Source of the DNA: Ruminococcus_G sp964621905
Lineage (GTDB): Bacteria; Bacillota; Clostridia; Lachnospirales; Lachnospiraceae
Direction: 5' to 3'
Length of the DNA: 64,000 bases
NCBI GenBank assembly: GCA_964621905.1
Contig: CAZUNG010000015.1
Span: 6,972-70,971 of the forward strand
The notes under the pieces are model-generated. The model saw only the letters and a program-made list of their open reading frames with translations, was not told where the DNA came from and made no database searches. Shown here in pieces: positions 26,862-35,062 of the stretch (positions are counted from its first letter, which is position 1; every line of letters begins with the position of its first letter). The translations under genes were made by a program, and so were the position numbers.

Positions 26862-27725
26862 TTAACTGAAAATTCTCTTAAATTCATTTACCTGCTCAAA
26901 ATAACCCTGCTTAAAATCTTTTCCTTCAGGGCGATACATTAATTCCATTGAAATAACCCCGTCATATTTGTCCCGTTTCAGCACATCGGCAATGTGAATT
27001 AAATAAGCTGCCATATCTCCCTCTCCGATCGGACAGCTCCAGACCTTTGCATGATGCGGTTCTACCCGGATATCTTTGATATGTATGTGTCCTAATACAT
27101 CTTTGATCTCTTCATATGCCTCCGGAAAAGGTATATCTCCATTGCAGATTGTGTTTCCCGGATCCCATAAAACCTTTAATTTATCACTTCCCAGATCATG
27201 AATCATTTTTTTCGCCAAAAATCCAGAAAAGGCCATGGCATTAACTGCCGTCTCCATTACAATGATAATATTATGATCCTCAGCGGCCTGAACAATTGGT
27301 TCATACAGTTTCAAGAAATGCCCCCAGGTTTTATTATTATTTGCCATATCCACATCCGCACCACAATATCCCCAGATATTTGCAACCTTGCCAAACGTCA
27401 TCGTACGTATTTTCTTAACCCCTAAATAATTGGCAGCTTCTATGGTCTGAAGCAGCTGATGATACTGCTCTGCATATTCCGGGCTGTCCGTCTCCGTTTC
27501 CATAGTCGGCAGTCCCATAAAAAGATGCCGTGACAAGACGGAAATTTTCATCTTATATAGATTAGTAAGTTCCAAAATCCTATCCAGCTCTTCAATGGTA
27601 TGATCACCAATTTCCTTGTCCCAAACCCATTGCAGTTCCGGATAATACAAGCCATCCTGTTGCATAATCTGTAATGCTTCTTCAAGATCCCTGCTGATTC
27701 CATCTGTAATAGCTCCCAGCTTCAC
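26862..27725 (-). CDS. Sugar phosphate isomerase/epimerase, tandem paralogue
   Basis: 287 residues, same TIM-barrel family as its downstream neighbour. Metal motifs are VMETA (Glu), LWDPGNT (Asp), HIHIKD (His) and ISMEL (Glu). The segment after METG differs (METAVNAMAF against METGTGSFIH), suggesting that the two copies now act on different intermediates or different epimers. A gap of 14 bases separates them, and both sit between the transporter and a dehydrogenase. Confidence 0.85.
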   Translation of the reverse strand: MKLGAITDGISRDLEEALQIMQQDGLYYPELQWVWDKEIGDHTIEELDRILELTNLYKMKISVLSRHLFMGLPTMETETDSPEYAEQYHQLLQTIEAANYLGVKKIRTMTFGKVANIWGYCGADVDMANNNKTWGHFLKLYEPIVQAAEDHNIIIVMETAVNAMAFSGFLAKKMIHDLGSDKLKVLWDPGNTICNGDIPFPEAYEEIKDVLGHIHIKDIRVEPHHAKVWSCPIGEGDMAAYLIHIADVLKRDKYDGVISMELMYRPEGKDFKQGYFEQVNEFKRIFS

Positions 27726-27746
27726 ACAAGACTCCTTTCCAACACC

Positions 27747-28775
27747 TTAAGGTTTTAAAATGATTTTAATTTCGTTTGTTTCTGGCAGACACAAACGCTC
27801 AAATGCCTCTTTGCCATCCGACAGAGGAACAATGGATGTCATGATATGGCTTAAATCAATTTTATGGTCAGCCACCAGCTCCATAGCTTCCTGCATTTCA
27901 TTCACATACTGATAACTTCCCAGCAATTCGAGCTCGTGGGCAACAAATTTTTTGACAGGAAACATGATTTCCTCCGATGCCATTCCGATTACAACGATTT
28001 TTCCTCCGTTTTTAACTGTCTTTGCTGCCTGATTTACACTCTGTTCATTTCCAACACAGTCAAACACTACATCTGCACCTTCTCCGGCGGTAAGTTCTCT
28101 AATGCATGATAGCTGTCTGTTTTTTAAATTTACAACATCGGTAGCCCCGCATAACTTTGCAAGCCGAAGCCTCTCCTCAAGAACATCCGTATTAATGATC
28201 TGTGACGCCCCCATATTTTTGGCCAGCATGGCAGCCATCAGACCAATGGGACCGGACCCGACAACCACGATTTTTTTTCCCTGGATTTTTCCTCCACGCT
28301 TTACACCGTGAAGTGAGACGGCCAACGGTTCCAATAACGCACCTTCTTCAAAACTTACCTGTTCAGCCAGAGGAATGATATTTTTTGCCCTCACGCAGAT
28401 GTATTCTGCCATAGCCCCCGCTACATTAACGCCTCCAACGCTTGTTCCCGGAACTATTTTTTGGTTGCAGAGATTGAATTTCCCATTTCTGCAGTTACTG
28501 CATTCGCCACAGTAAAAATTGGGATTTACTGTGACCTTCAATCCCGGCTTCAGACCGTCTACGCCTTCTCCACAGCAATCAATTTCTCCTGAAAACTCAT
28601 GCCCCATGACGAGCGGAGCTATCCTTAAGCCGTTGATCCCTTTATAACCATTCAAATCAGATCCACAGATAGCCACCGCTTTTACCTTAATCCTGACTTC
28701 ATATTCTTTCGGTTCGGGTATGGGCAGATCCACATATCTCATATCCTTTTTTCCTTCGTATCTTAGCGCTTTCAT
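27747..28775 (-). CDS. Zinc-dependent sugar-alcohol dehydrogenase (MDR family)
   Basis: 342 residues. The catalytic zinc site (CGSDLNGY, GHEFSGE), the structural zinc cysteines CGECSNCRNGKFNLC and the NAD motif GSGPIGLMAAMLAK are all intact. Closest by eye to galactitol-1-phosphate or sorbitol dehydrogenases. It would oxidise a polyol or secondary alcohol to a ketone, feeding the TIM-barrel isomerases encoded just downstream. Confidence 0.9.
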   Translation of the reverse strand: MKALRYEGKKDMRYVDLPIPEPKEYEVRIKVKAVAICGSDLNGYKGINGLRIAPLVMGHEFSGEIDCCGEGVDGLKPGLKVTVNPNFYCGECSNCRNGKFNLCNQKIVPGTSVGGVNVAGAMAEYICVRAKNIIPLAEQVSFEEGALLEPLAVSLHGVKRGGKIQGKKIVVVGSGPIGLMAAMLAKNMGASQIINTDVLEERLRLAKLCGATDVVNLKNRQLSCIRELTAGEGADVVFDCVGNEQSVNQAAKTVKNGGKIVVIGMASEEIMFPVKKFVAHELELLGSYQYVNEMQEAMELVADHKIDLSHIMTSIVPLSDGKEAFERLCLPETNEIKIILKP

Positions 28776-28797
28776 ATTTATACTCTCATCCTTTCCA

Positions 28798-29469
28798 CTA
28801 TTCCATTTCGCTTAACAGCCGCGCCACTTCTTTTGCACCAAAGTCAGAACTGCTCAATACCGGAATTCCAAGTTCCTCCTCCATCCCATCCGTCAGTGGC
28901 GCCATGGATGCCTGGGTCATTACAACTACATCAAACTCTCCTTCGTACTTTTGTAATTCTTTTACCGCAAGTTGAGAAGCTACACTCCCTGATTGCCCCT
29001 GCATTTCTTCTATAATTATGTATGTTACTGACGCATCTGAATCTTCCTCTTTAAGACTTTTCTCCATCAGATTTTTATTTGGCATCATAATGGTTTTGCA
29101 TGTCGCCACCAGAGCAATCCTTTTATAGGTCCGTACCGCATAATGCATCATTTCTTCATCGATACGTACAATCGGAATATCTATTTTTTCAAATAATTCC
29201 TGTGCTTTTTCTGTAATATCACCCATCGTTGAGCAAACAGACAGGATGATATCTGCGCCCTCCGATGCTGAACTAAAAAAGCTTGTCAACAATCCCGCCA
29301 CAACATCTTTTGTTGGGTATCCAGCTTTTAGAGTTTCTACAATTAGATTAGGATTCGCATGAACAATCAACATATAATCCATGTTTTCCATGTTTTTTCT
29401 TAAGGCCTGATCAACAATGGAATACAAAGATGCATCAAATCCCGTGAATACAGCTGCAATTTTTTTCAT
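28798..29469 (-). CDS. Asp/Glu/hydantoin racemase superfamily protein lacking the second Cys
   Basis: 223 residues, first gene of the operon. The fold signature and the first active-site Cys are present (IILSVCSTMGD, Cys79). At the second position, where racemases have a Cys in a LGC or LAC motif, this protein has VVVMTQASMAPL (Thr185-Gln186). A two-Cys racemisation mechanism is therefore unlikely. Single-Cys relatives include decarboxylases and isomerases. AAATGTGAATG start with GGAGGT upstream. A promoter-like AT-rich region precedes it. Confidence 0.75.
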   Translation of the reverse strand: MKKIAAVFTGFDASLYSIVDQALRKNMENMDYMLIVHANPNLIVETLKAGYPTKDVVAGLLTSFFSSASEGADIILSVCSTMGDITEKAQELFEKIDIPIVRIDEEMMHYAVRTYKRIALVATCKTIMMPNKNLMEKSLKEEDSDASVTYIIIEEMQGQSGSVASQLAVKELQKYEGEFDVVVMTQASMAPLTDGMEEELGIPVLSSSDFGAKEVARLLSEME

Positions 29470-29762
29470 TCACATTTACCTCCAAGTCTCTGCCAGATTT
29501 AATATTTTATCTGGTTTTTTATGTATATGTATTGTTTTTTCACAATCATATTTTTTCAAGACATTTTTGTCCGACACTTTATACTAAAATTATATATACG
29601 TAAACTTATATAAGCATTACGATTATTGACTATTATTAATCTATATTTATTGTTTTTTGTTTTACTTTCTTTCCTTTTATGCGTTTCAAAGCAAATTGCA
29701 GTGTATACATTTTTGTAATCAAAAAGAACTGATTCGATCTTTAATCATTTTTGACAATAAAA
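29470..29762. other. Upstream region of the Opp-type operon, no gene
   Basis: About 290 bases, highly AT-rich. A small CCAGAT/ATCTGG hairpin (29493-29514) lies in the presumed 5' leader and may be an operator or attenuator. A confident promoter pair could not be assigned. Confidence 0.4.
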
Positions 29763-29782
29763 AACAGCCCTGAAGGGCTGTT
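29763..29782 (-). terminator. Terminator of the 48-residue gene
   Basis: AACAGCCC/GGGCTGTT hairpin followed on the minus strand by TTTTTTATTG. It begins at the stop codon of the small gene. Confidence 0.8.
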
Positions 29783-29928
29783 CATACTTGTCTGTTTTTT
29801 GGCTCCACCGCCTCTGACCTGACATTGTGAGTCTGGTTCTGATTCTCTGGTTTTACCTTCTGTGTTATACTGTTAAATTTTTCGTTGTTTTTTTTGCGGT
29901 TTAATTTCTCCTGTACATCTTTGTCCAT
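29782..29928 (-). CDS. Small conserved-type hydrophilic protein (48 residues)
   Basis: ATG at 29928 is preceded by GAGGTGATCAT, a near-ideal ribosome binding site, and the frame ends at a TGA that merges into a terminator. The product is highly charged and Asn/Gln/Lys-rich, without hydrophobic segments. It ends THNVRSEAVEPKNRQV, which resembles the HNV(R/K)xEAxxPN ending of short proteins I recall from Clostridia (CPC_1213-like), though that link is from memory. Its own ribosome binding site and terminator make it a single-gene unit. Function unknown. Confidence 0.7.
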   Translation of the reverse strand: MDKDVQEKLNRKKNNEKFNSITQKVKPENQNQTHNVRSEAVEPKNRQV

Positions 29929-30269
29929 ATGATCACCTCAAAAATAGTATGGACATCGGATGAAAAAATATTCTGATCAGCTCTCTTTTCAAAAACCTCA
30001 TAAAATGAGGAGTGCCCCGACACCAGTGCCGGGGCAATTATTATGAAAAAATTTTATATGTGTAATGAATCATTACAATATACAAACCATCGTCCTCATC
30101 GGACTGTTATTATAATAACAACGTTTTATGAACACATTATGAACAAATAGTAAATATGTTGTTAAAATACACAATTTTCCACTTTTTTTACTTTTGTTTT
30201 TGTCTATTACCACCACGGCATTGCAATGCGCCTTGTGTATTATGCTGTAACATACCGTAAAACACTGTC
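29929..30269. other. Intergenic region with a GC-rich hairpin
   Basis: No gene seen. A TGCCCCG/CGGGGCA hairpin (30013-30036, loop ACACCAGTGC-like) stands out from very AT-rich surroundings but lacks a T-run in either direction. The rest may hold the promoter of the 48-residue gene. Confidence 0.4.
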
Positions 30270-31199
30270 TTAATTAAACAATCCAGTGAAAAAATCTTTG
30301 ATGCCATCCCAAAGCTCTTTTGCGGACGATCCCATTTTTGAAAAAAAACCATCCACATCCGACTGACTGATATTCAAGTCCACTCCCAGACTGCCAAGTT
30401 TATCATACAACTCCTTTGCCTGTTGTTTCAGCGAGTCAATGTCCAGATCCAGATCTGATATTTTCTGCATCAGTTCCACAATCTGCTGCTTATCTTCCTC
30501 ACTCAGAGAAACCTCCAGCTTATCCGCCGTTTCTGTTACTTTTTCTTCAATCAGCTCCGGATCCTGTATCTCTTCGGCTACGATAATATCTTTCACTGCA
30601 CCGATCAGTTCTTCCGCCTTATCCTGGTCACCGAGGACTTCACCGAGCTCACTCGTAACTACAAGTTCATTCGTCGCAGCCTCCACATTGTCAGGTTCTA
30701 TGACATCGCCCGTCATATTTTCATAAGCTTCCATGGCTCCCACCAGGGCCGCTGTTCCCGATATGCTGACCGGGCCTGCCACTGTAACGTCTGCATTCTT
30801 CATGCCGGCGGTCACAAGTGCATTCTGGTACATTCCCGTGGTACAGTAGGAAATATTCTTTGTCTGTACTTTGATACCGTATCCATTCTTTTTGCCGATA
30901 ACCTTTACCGAGGATAGTGCACGGCTTCCGATCACGCTGGACGACAGATAAGCATCCAGATATTCATGCTCCATTCCATTCGTAACGGTAGCGACTGTAT
31001 AATCTTTCAATTCATCTTCCGATACACCCAAAAGCTCAAGAACTGTTGCCCGCTCCTGCTGATTCAGATCCGCCCCCAATGCTATATATGGTTTATCCAG
31101 ATCGGCCTTGCTGTCCGCCCGGACGTTCACAGGTCCAAGCACTGCACATGCCAGGCTTATCACCGCCATGATACCTGCGGCTTTTTTCTTGATTTTCAT
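30270..31199 (-). CDS. DUF1002 domain secreted protein
   Basis: 309 residues with a signal peptide (MKIKKKAAGIMAVISLACAV, cleavage after VRA near residue 28) and GAGGAGG before the ATG. The DUF1002 core (about residues 35-250) has IALGADLNQQERATVLELL, TNGMEHEYL and GYGIKVQTKNISYCT. A C-terminal helical, Asp/Leu-rich region (DLDLDIDSLKQQAKELYDKL) ends in an amphipathic tail. This family (B. subtilis YpuA type) is common in Firmicutes and its function is unknown. It stands as a single gene. Confidence 0.88.
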   Translation of the reverse strand: MKIKKKAAGIMAVISLACAVLGPVNVRADSKADLDKPYIALGADLNQQERATVLELLGVSEDELKDYTVATVTNGMEHEYLDAYLSSSVIGSRALSSVKVIGKKNGYGIKVQTKNISYCTTGMYQNALVTAGMKNADVTVAGPVSISGTAALVGAMEAYENMTGDVIEPDNVEAATNELVVTSELGEVLGDQDKAEELIGAVKDIIVAEEIQDPELIEEKVTETADKLEVSLSEEDKQQIVELMQKISDLDLDIDSLKQQAKELYDKLGSLGVDLNISQSDVDGFFSKMGSSAKELWDGIKDFFTGLFN

Positions 31200-31458
31200 A
31201 AGGCAATAACCTCCTCATTGATTCTAATACCGATTGTGTACATAGATTATATCACGGACTCTGATTCAGGTGTCTAAAAAAACCATAAAGATATTCATAA
31301 ATCTTTATTTATTTATTCACGATTTTTTTACATCTACAACATGCTTTCAACACATTTAACGGGTATACTAAAATCATAAAATAATTAACAAACTCTTAAA
31401 TTATTTTATTGATTTTCTTTTTCATATGTCGATGAAAATCGACTCTCCTTCCTTTAAA

Positions 31459-31489
31459 AAAAGCCGTTTCCCCGCAGGAAACGGCTTTT
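31459..31489. terminator. Terminator of rsmA (works on both strands)
   Basis: AAAAGCCGTTTC and GAAACGGCTTTT form a 12-bp perfect stem around CCCGCAG, with A/T-runs on both flanks. Confidence 0.85.
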
Positions 31490-31508
31490 AGATTGTAATC
31501 TTAGTTCT

Positions 31509-32393
31509 TTATCCCTCAAAACCTTTCAGCACATCGCTAAGCATGGCGAACTGATTCAACGTCATTGCCTCACCCCTGATATTGGGGGAAAGTCCGCATT
31601 TTGCTATTGCCTGTTCTATCACTTCTTTTGAATATTTAAGCTCCCCTGAATTCTTCAGTCCATTGACCAGCGTCTTTCTGCGCTGATTAAAGGATGCCCT
31701 GATAATTCTGAACATCAGCTGCTCGTCCGCTGCAGAGACAGGAGGCTCGGTATATTTTCTCAGATTAATAACTGCGCTTCCGACATTTGGTCTCGGCATA
31801 AAACAATTTGGAGGGACATTCGCTACAAGATATGGCTTCGCATGATACTGCACCGCCAGGGACAGCGCACCATAATCTTTCGTGCCGGGCGCAGCCTGCA
31901 TTCTCATTGCCACCTCTTTCTGCACCATAACCGTGACAGACGCAAGAGGTACATGATTCTCAAACAATCCCATTATGATCGGCGTTGTAATATAGTACGG
32001 GAGATTTGCGACTACCTTGACTGGTCTCCCCTGATTTTTATCCTCCGCCAGTTTCTTGATATCCACTTTTAAAATATCTTCATTCATAATGTTCACGTTA
32101 TCATAATCCGCCAGCGTATCCTCCAAAATGGGGATCAATGATTGATCAATCTCTACGGCACAAACCTCCCTTGCCGCACATGCCAGATACTGCGTCATCG
32201 TTCCGATGCCCGGCCCGACTTCTATCACAAAGTCCTCCTTTGTAATATCCGCGGCAGAGATAATTTTATTTAAAACATGAGTGTCAATCAGAAAGTTCTG
32301 TCCGAACTTTTTCTGAAAAGTAAAATTATATTTTTGCAGCACCGCAATGGTTTCTCTGGGGTTTCCCAGACGTGGGGTTTTCTGTTCACTCAT
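31509..32393 (-). CDS. rsmA: 16S rRNA dimethyladenosine transferase RsmA (KsgA)
   Basis: 294 residues. The SAM-binding motifs KKFGQNFLID, VIEVGPGIGTMTQYLA and VCAVEID, and the catalytic motif VVANLPYYITTPI (NLPY) are intact. VQKEVAMRMQA and the C-terminal FNQRRKTLVNGL helix are also typical. It dimethylates the two adjacent adenines in helix 45 of 16S rRNA during small-subunit maturation. AAAGGAG precedes the ATG. It follows the TPR/ATPase gene after a terminator-like hairpin. Confidence 0.96.
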   Translation of the reverse strand: MSEQKTPRLGNPRETIAVLQKYNFTFQKKFGQNFLIDTHVLNKIISAADITKEDFVIEVGPGIGTMTQYLACAAREVCAVEIDQSLIPILEDTLADYDNVNIMNEDILKVDIKKLAEDKNQGRPVKVVANLPYYITTPIIMGLFENHVPLASVTVMVQKEVAMRMQAAPGTKDYGALSLAVQYHAKPYLVANVPPNCFMPRPNVGSAVINLRKYTEPPVSAADEQLMFRIIRASFNQRRKTLVNGLKNSGELKYSKEVIEQAIAKCGLSPNIRGEAMTLNQFAMLSDVLKGFEG

Positions 32394-32415
32394 AAGTCTC
32401 CTTTAAAAGAAAGAT

Positions 32416-32448
32416 GGTGGCTGCTGCAAATTCTTTACAACAGCCACC
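32416..32448 (-). terminator. Terminator after the TPR/ATPase gene
   Basis: GGTGGCTG/CAGCCACC stem with a 17-base loop, followed on the minus strand by TCTTTCTTTT, between the stop at 32461 and rsmA. Confidence 0.65.
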
Positions 32449-32460
32449 GTTTCCTTTGTA

Positions 32461-34875
32461 TTAAAAATCAAAATCTTTTTCAAAAAGAATAATGCGGCCT
32501 TCCGGATCCAGCCTTCTGCTGGAAACCTTCCTGCCTATCTTTCCTCTGTGTGCTTTTGATATTGCATAATCTATCATATCCTTGACATTCGCAACGGTCA
32601 TCGGCTCATCATCCGTCTGTTTTTCACCGATCCTCGTATACAGTGCCAGCACACCCAGCTCATCAATCTTGTATCCCTGCTCTCTGGCGTATGTTCTTGC
32701 AAATGTCACCAGCTCGTCGTTAGTAAACACCGGAATCGAGATGACTGCATCAAATTTCTTTGCAAACTCAGGATGATTGTTCAAAAGGCTGCGCATGCTT
32801 GTTTTTTCATCCTCAATGATAAGCACAAGGCTGTCTGTTCTGAAAGAAAGCGCCTTGGACAACTGATCGATTGTTTCTTCCGACATTGCTCCGGCATGCT
32901 CGATCAGCAGAAATCCCCCGGACAATTTGCCCACGACCTGAACCGGATCTTTTTCGTTAAAGGCTTCTCCGTCAATGCGGGCCATCTTCACTGCCTGCAG
33001 TCCCAGATCCTTACAGATTGCAAGTACAAGACTGTCCGTCAGCTTGGTTTTTCCGCTTCCCGGTCTGCCCATCACTGCTATATTGCCGCGCTTCGATGTT
33101 TTATCACCGGCATTATTATATACACCAGTCATCGCATTCAGGATCTGATCATCCATTCCCGGAACCTTTGCGAAATATGTAAACAGTTTCTTCTGCTCAT
33201 CGGTAAGCTTGTCCGGACGTGTGTCGTTCAGGATACGCGTTCTTCTCTCCTCCGGAGTCTCCTCAGCCAAAATCTGTTCTTCAATTGATTTCTCAGCTTT
33301 GGTTTCTGCTTCAGGCTCTTTTGACAGGATCATCTGCTTCGCCGCTTCATCCTCAAGGCTAAACTCCTGTGTATCTCCCGTCTGCTCCGCTTCCTCAGAC
33401 CCATCGGTCTCTGCAAATACCTGTGCGATAATACTTTCTTCAAATGTAATATCTGCTGTCTCAGAGGGTTCGCTGACAGCTTCTTGCTCGTCAGATTCAC
33501 TGGAGGTTTCCGCCTCTTCCTCATCGAAGCCTTCTTCCATGAGATCGCGGATCAAATCCTCACTCATGATTTCCTGTGGGTCTTCTCTGAAAATTTCTTC
33601 TGTTTCGGAATCCGTATCCACCGGATCTTCCACCTTAAAACTCTCTTCTCCTGTTTCCGCAGCGGCGACAGTTTCCTTTGATACCTCTTCCAGCGGCGTT
33701 TCTTCTTCCTTCCGGAATTCGCCGGTTGTAATCTGCTGCGCCATCTGACTTGCTGTCTCTTCCAGCAGCTGACGCAGTACATCGTCCTTTTCAGCCGCCT
33801 TTTCCTCTGGCTCTGCCGCAGGTTTTATATCTTCTGATTCCTGTGTACGTATTTTCTGAAGTTTTTCTGCCGGCAGCACTGTCGTAGTTCCAAAGCTTTC
33901 CGGCTCGAGATCTTTTACAGACTGATAATCGATGTCAGATTCCGCCTCAAGCTGTTCGTCTTCTTTTTTATCGTCAAATTTAGGCATCAGCATCTCTTTC
34001 GTCTTATGGATGCCTGACAGCACATCCCGCAGACTGGATGCCAGTTTTTCCTGCAGTTTTTCCGGCTCAATGGGATCCGGCTGCGTATAAGTGCGGGTTT
34101 CCTCCGCAAGCTCAGCCATAGGCTGAGACGCAACTGCCGCCTCCGCTTCTGCCAGACTTTCTGCATCCGAAGAGTGCTGCTTTTCAGCAGGCGCCACTTT
34201 TTCTGATGGTTTTTTCTTCTGCGACCGAACCGGCTTTGGCGTTTCCGTCTCTTTCTCGTCCTCAAAACTCCTGCTGTCATATTTGGCCTGCTGTGACGGA
34301 GAGAGGGGTTCATAGTCCATCTTAAGCTCCATGGCTTTGACAACATATTTTCCTTCGCTGAACCAGAGAATCAGATCATCACATTCTTCAACACACCTCT
34401 CCTTCATTCCGGCCTTTTGGTAAAGGCGGGCCAGCTCATATGCCCAGCGCTCCGTGTATTCTTTACTCTTATACTCTTCCAGAATCGCTATCAGATCTTC
34501 GATCGGTGCTCTTTTTGCTTTATAGATTTTGTACTTCAGAATGTATTTTGAACTGTCACCAGGCGCATTCTGTTCATATTCTGTATAATAATCAACTGCT
34601 TCATCCGTCTCCCCCAGCTTCAGACATACCTCCACCAGACGATACAGGATGATTTTTCCTATGGATGAACGCTTATATGCCAGGAGAAGGATCCGTTTAC
34701 TGTCATCCAGCCTGTCATTCACTTCATAGATATCAGCCACCATACAAAGCGTTCTGACGCTTTTTACTCTGCGCCAGTCGATTGTGTCTACAATCTCAAG
34801 TGCCCCCTCAAAATCCTGCTTATCAACCAGTTCATTAATCTGGTCCAGTTTTATTTGATATTCCGTCTTGTCCAA
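32461..34875 (-). CDS. TPR protein with acidic linker and degenerate AAA-type ATPase domain
   Basis: 804 residues from a TTG at 34875, chosen because GAGGTG lies 6 bases upstream. A promoter at 34941-34969 would start the RNA downstream of the ATG at 34950. Residues about 1-215 are helical TPR-like repeats (DKQDFEGALEIVDTIDW, GETDEAVDYYTEYEQ). Residues about 225-560 form a long Glu/Ser/Ala-rich, probably disordered linker. Residues about 575-804 resemble the CbbX/SpoVK AAA+ fold, with Walker A GRPGSGKT at about 603-610. The Walker B position reads GGFLLIEHAGAM where CbbX-like proteins have IDEA, so hydrolysis may be weak or absent. Function unknown. It may be a scaffold or chaperone. Confidence 0.75.
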   Translation of the reverse strand: MDKTEYQIKLDQINELVDKQDFEGALEIVDTIDWRRVKSVRTLCMVADIYEVNDRLDDSKRILLLAYKRSSIGKIILYRLVEVCLKLGETDEAVDYYTEYEQNAPGDSSKYILKYKIYKAKRAPIEDLIAILEEYKSKEYTERWAYELARLYQKAGMKERCVEECDDLILWFSEGKYVVKAMELKMDYEPLSPSQQAKYDSRSFEDEKETETPKPVRSQKKKPSEKVAPAEKQHSSDAESLAEAEAAVASQPMAELAEETRTYTQPDPIEPEKLQEKLASSLRDVLSGIHKTKEMLMPKFDDKKEDEQLEAESDIDYQSVKDLEPESFGTTTVLPAEKLQKIRTQESEDIKPAAEPEEKAAEKDDVLRQLLEETASQMAQQITTGEFRKEEETPLEEVSKETVAAAETGEESFKVEDPVDTDSETEEIFREDPQEIMSEDLIRDLMEEGFDEEEAETSSESDEQEAVSEPSETADITFEESIIAQVFAETDGSEEAEQTGDTQEFSLEDEAAKQMILSKEPEAETKAEKSIEEQILAEETPEERRTRILNDTRPDKLTDEQKKLFTYFAKVPGMDDQILNAMTGVYNNAGDKTSKRGNIAVMGRPGSGKTKLTDSLVLAICKDLGLQAVKMARIDGEAFNEKDPVQVVGKLSGGFLLIEHAGAMSEETIDQLSKALSFRTDSLVLIIEDEKTSMRSLLNNHPEFAKKFDAVISIPVFTNDELVTFARTYAREQGYKIDELGVLALYTRIGEKQTDDEPMTVANVKDMIDYAISKAHRGKIGRKVSSRRLDPEGRIILFEKDFDF

Positions 34876-34940
34876 CGTATTCACCTCTGTTTTCAAGTCC
34901 GCGCATAAGGACTCGGTATTATCCCTGCCTAATCCTTTTA

Positions 34941-34969
34941 AGTTTATCATACCGTATATGCGATGTCAA
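34941..34969 (-). promoter_or_regulatory. Promoter of the TPR/ATPase gene
   Basis: On the minus strand TTGACA (34964-34969), a 17-base spacer and TAAACT (34941-34946). Its position supports the downstream TTG start. Confidence 0.6.
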
Positions 34970-35020
34970 AGTAAAACGTTGGCTTTCATTCCTCCGCATG
35001 CATCACAATTATAATGAAAA

Positions 35021-35048
35021 CAGAGCACCGGCAAATGCCGGCGCTCTG
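35021..35048 (-). terminator. glgP terminator
   Basis: CAGAGCACCGGC and GCCGGCGCTCTG stem around AAAT, 15 bases after the glgP stop. The flank gives TTTTCATT on the minus strand. Confidence 0.75.
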
Positions 35049-35062
35049 CAGCTTAAGACTTT

